From NCBI GenBank assembly GCA_014874485.1, contig JADBJK010000069.1:1-64000 (forward strand): a stretch of 64,000 nucleotides of DNA, in the 5' to 3' direction. A program made the translations under genes and the position numbers. This stretch comes from Chloroflexota bacterium (lineage in GTDB: Bacteria > Chloroflexota > Anaerolineae > DTLA01). Positions within the stretch are counted from its first letter, which is position 1, and each line of letters begins with the position of its first letter. Shown piece by piece: positions 62,308 to 64,000 of the stretch. Under the pieces are notes generated by a model. It saw only the letters and a program-made list of their open reading frames with translations. It was not told the origin of the DNA and did not search any database.

Positions 62308-63254
62308 GGTGCGGTCTCCCTCAAGTCCAGCGTTACCTCTGGCGTTACCAGTTGGCGCACCAGGTCGTGGGGCGTGTCCACGACGGTGCCCGACAGAATC
62401 AGCGAGTCCTGGATGAGAATCGGGTGCTTGATGACGACTCCGTCGCCCAGCACGGAGTTCTGCACCCGCGCGCCCTCGGCCAGCGTTACCCCTTCGCCGA
62501 TGACCGAATCCACGCCCAGCCGCTTCAGTTGCTCCAGGTTGCACTCCAGCAGGTCTTTGGCCACCGTAACGTTCACGTCCATGTCCACCACTTCGGCGGG
62601 ATAGACGGGATAGCCGTCCTCAATCAGAATCTGGATGGAGTTGGTGAGTTCGTACTCGTCGCGCTGGGCCGTCCGAGGCGTGCGGCGGATGGCGTCAAAG
62701 ATGGACAGGTCAAAGGCGTAGATGCCGCAGCCCTTCAGGTTGCTGGGCGGGCAGCGGGGCTTCTCAATGACGCGAGAGACCGTGCCGCTGGGGTGCACCA
62801 CGACCGCGAAGTTGCGGCTGATGCGGGCGGGGTCTTCCTCGCGCTTGACCGCCAGGACGGCCCCCGCCTTGCGCTCCCAGAACATGTCCACCATCTCGCC
62901 GAGGCGCGGCGCCATCATGAAGATGTCGCCCAGGAACAGCAGGAACGGGTCGTTCACATACGGCTCCAACTGCCCCACCGCGTGGGCGATGCCGAGTTTC
63001 TCCTTCTGCTCCACGTAGGTGATGTGCATCCCAAGCCACGCCCCATCGCCGAACCGCGACACGATGCCCTCTTTCAAGTGGCCGACCACGAGGATGACCT
63101 CGCGGATGCCGATGCGGCGCATGTCCTCCAGTTGGTACTGCAGAATTGGCTTGTTGCAGACGGGCAGGAGCGGCTTGGGCCGATAGATGCTCAACGGCTC
63201 AATGCGGCTTCCCTGCCCCGCCGCCAGAATCACCCCGATCATCTTGCCGTTCAT
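62304..63254 (-). CDS. Sugar-phosphate nucleotidyltransferase (RmlA/GlmU-N type)
   Basis: 316 aa. GVILAAGQGSRIEPLSIYRP followed by KPLLPVCNKPILQYQLEDMR is the pyrophosphorylase signature, LLFLGDIFMM holds the metal-binding Asp, and KREEDPARISRNFAVVV and IEKPRCPPSNLKGCGIYAFD follow. The C-terminal part (VIGEGVTLAEGARVQNSVLG) has a few hexapeptide rungs. It would make an NDP-sugar, probably UDP- or dTDP-linked. ATG 63254 with AGGTGG is preferred; an inner ATG at 63242 is possible. It is translationally coupled to the GalE-like gene. Confidence 0.9.
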   Translation of the reverse strand: MNGKMIGVILAAGQGSRIEPLSIYRPKPLLPVCNKPILQYQLEDMRRIGIREVILVVGHLKEGIVSRFGDGAWLGMHITYVEQKEKLGIAHAVGQLEPYVNDPFLLFLGDIFMMAPRLGEMVDMFWERKAGAVLAVKREEDPARISRNFAVVVHPSGTVSRVIEKPRCPPSNLKGCGIYAFDLSIFDAIRRTPRTAQRDEYELTNSIQILIEDGYPVYPAEVVDMDVNVTVAKDLLECNLEQLKRLGVDSVIGEGVTLAEGARVQNSVLGDGVVIKHPILIQDSLILSGTVVDTPHDLVRQLVTPEVTLDLRETAP

Positions 63255-63305
63255 GGACGTCCACCTCACGATGGCCTTTGGCATCCTGCGAATGGCAAAG
63301 GCCGA

Positions 63306-63552
63306 GTGCTAGATTGTCATTGCGAGGGCACGGAGTGCCCGAAGCAATCCCAGCAGACTGTCATTCTGAGGCGCGAAGCGCCGAAGAATCTCGCCCACCG
63401 AGATGCTTCGCTTCGCTGATGCTTCGCTTTGCTCAGCATGACAGATGACCCTGTCATTCTGAGGCGCGAAGCGCCGAAGAATCTCGCCCACCCAGATGCT
63501 TCGCTTCGCTCGCAATGACACAACAGACTATCTTCTCCATGGTCAGGTGCTA
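63306..63552. repeat. Palindrome-rich repeat element, copy D
   Basis: Starts GTGCTAGATTGTCATTGCGA and ends CTCGCAATGACACAACAGAC through TCAGGTGCTAG. It contains two GTCATTCTGAGGCGCGAAGC units and two ATGCTTCGCTTCGCT units. The right end matches the tail of copy C in order (ACTATC, TCT, GTCA, GT-CTAG); the left tail is shortened. A 10-nt direct repeat GTGCTAGATT is at both ends (63306-63315 and 63547-63556). The CTA of the right copy is the stop codon of the next gene. Confidence 0.8.
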
Positions 63553-64000
63553 GATTCGGTTCAGTATCCGCGCGCGGTACAGAACCTGCTTGAGTTTCAG
63601 ATACACCAGAAACCACCCCATCTGCCAGGCGGTGCGGAACGTCTTGAGTTTGGATTGCCCCGCCAGCCGCTCCGAGTGGGTAATGCCGACCTCGCCGATG
63701 CGGTAGCCCAGCGTCTGCGCCTTGACCAGAATCTCCGTCGGCGTGGGGTAGCCGCGCGCCTCAATCTGGATGGCCCGCGCCACGTCGCGCCGCAGGAGTT
63801 TCAGCGCGCAGTTGGTGTCCCGCAGGCGCAGCCCGAACATCAGCCGCACCAGGATGTTCAGCCCGCGGTCGGCCACCACGCGCACGAACGTGTCCCGCTT
63901 GCCCTTGCGGTAGCCCGTTACCAGATCGTACCCGCCACGCTGCAATTCGGCCAGCAGCAGGCGGTACTCGGCGGCGTCAAACTGCCCGTCGGAGTCAATC
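63550..64000 (-). CDS. GT2-family glycosyltransferase, 5' end beyond the window
   Basis: At least 149 residues of the C-terminal part are present. The frame stays open to the window edge, where it reads IDSDGQFDAAEYRLLLAELQ, the D-S-D-G-Q metal motif of GT2 enzymes. LVTGYRKGKRDTFVRVVADR, LRLRDTNCALKLLRRDVARA and THSERLAGQSKLKTFRTAWQ follow, as in DPM1/DPG-type GT2 proteins. The C-terminus has an amphipathic helix but no long membrane domain. The stop codon lies inside the right end of repeat copy D. An internal TTG at 63945 is not the start. Donor unknown. Confidence 0.88.
   Translation of the reverse strand, partial: IDSDGQFDAAEYRLLLAELQRGGYDLVTGYRKGKRDTFVRVVADRGLNILVRLMFGLRLRDTNCALKLLRRDVARAIQIEARGYPTPTEILVKAQTLGYRIGEVGITHSERLAGQSKLKTFRTAWQMGWFLVYLKLKQVLYRARILNRI

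Noticed and set aside
63306..63552. Repeat cluster considered as a CRISPR array
   Set aside because: Units are palindromic, unequal in spacing, in mixed orientation and without spacer-repeat periodicity; no cas genes are present.
1..64000. Search for tRNA, rRNA, insertion sequences and phage genes
   Set aside because: Nothing resembling tRNA arms, rRNA signatures, transposases or integrases was seen in the intergenic regions read on both strands; a covariance-model scan could still find small RNAs.

Overview
The window is a GC-rich chromosomal segment that looks like Chloroflexota, probably Anaerolineae. This is an inference from gene style, not from a marker gene. The signs are secreted proteins with very long Thr/Pro linkers, DNRLRE-type and LysM modules, a T-box in front of pheST, many GTG/TTG starts, and intergenic palindromes of the 'TCATTGCGAGCGAAGCGAAG' kind. 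There are 48 supportable genes. Only three lie on the + strand (a NifX-like protein, pheS, pheT). Everything from about 7.3 kb to the right edge is on the - strand. I found no rRNA, tRNA, CRISPR array, transposase or integrase.

Layout. 0-2.2 kb: palindromic repeats, an oligopeptide-type binding protein and secG (-). 2.3-7.3 kb: a small His-rich NifX/NafY-like protein, then a Phe-specific T-box leader, pheS and pheT (+), ending in a bidirectional terminator. 7.3-22.8 kb: five large secreted or anchored proteins built from Thr/Pro linkers, DNRLRE modules, SdrD-B-like modules, glycosidase-like domains and LysM, interrupted by a coupled Gfo/Idh/MocA dehydrogenase and hexapeptide acyltransferase pair. 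22.9-40.5 kb: a compact Wzx/Wzy/Wzz-type polysaccharide operon with a DegT aminotransferase, a PssD/PssE-like two-part glycosyltransferase, six GT4-type glycosyltransferases, two methyltransferases, a polymerase, a chain-length protein, a flippase and a nucleotidyltransferase/kinase fusion. 40.7-53.2 kb: two B12-type radical SAM proteins, a secreted esterase with DNRLRE modules, an acyltransferase, an epimerase and three polytopic glycosyltransferases. 53.5-64 kb: further polytopic glycosyltransferases, a DUF2304 protein, a DUF3473-type deacetylase, a polyprenol-phosphate sugar synthase-like GT2, a YfhO-like protein, an epimerase, a sugar nucleotidyltransferase and a truncated GT2.

How the parts may fit. 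The - strand genes are mostly coupled by ATGA/GTGA overlaps, so they form a few long operons. Cytoplasmic enzymes make activated sugars and assemble a lipid-linked repeat. Wzx, Wzy and Wzz homologues export and polymerise it. A second set (a polyprenol-phosphate sugar synthase-like GT2 plus GT39/GT87/YfhO-like membrane enzymes) looks like lipid-phosphate-sugar-dependent glycosylation outside the membrane, for which the Thr/Pro-rich secreted proteins are plausible acceptors. No priming glycosyltransferase, BY-kinase or glycan ligase is visible here.

The most unusual non-coding feature is a family of about 200-260 bp palindrome-rich elements with imperfect terminal inverted repeats. Three copies end shortly upstream of gene starts in the same relative orientation.
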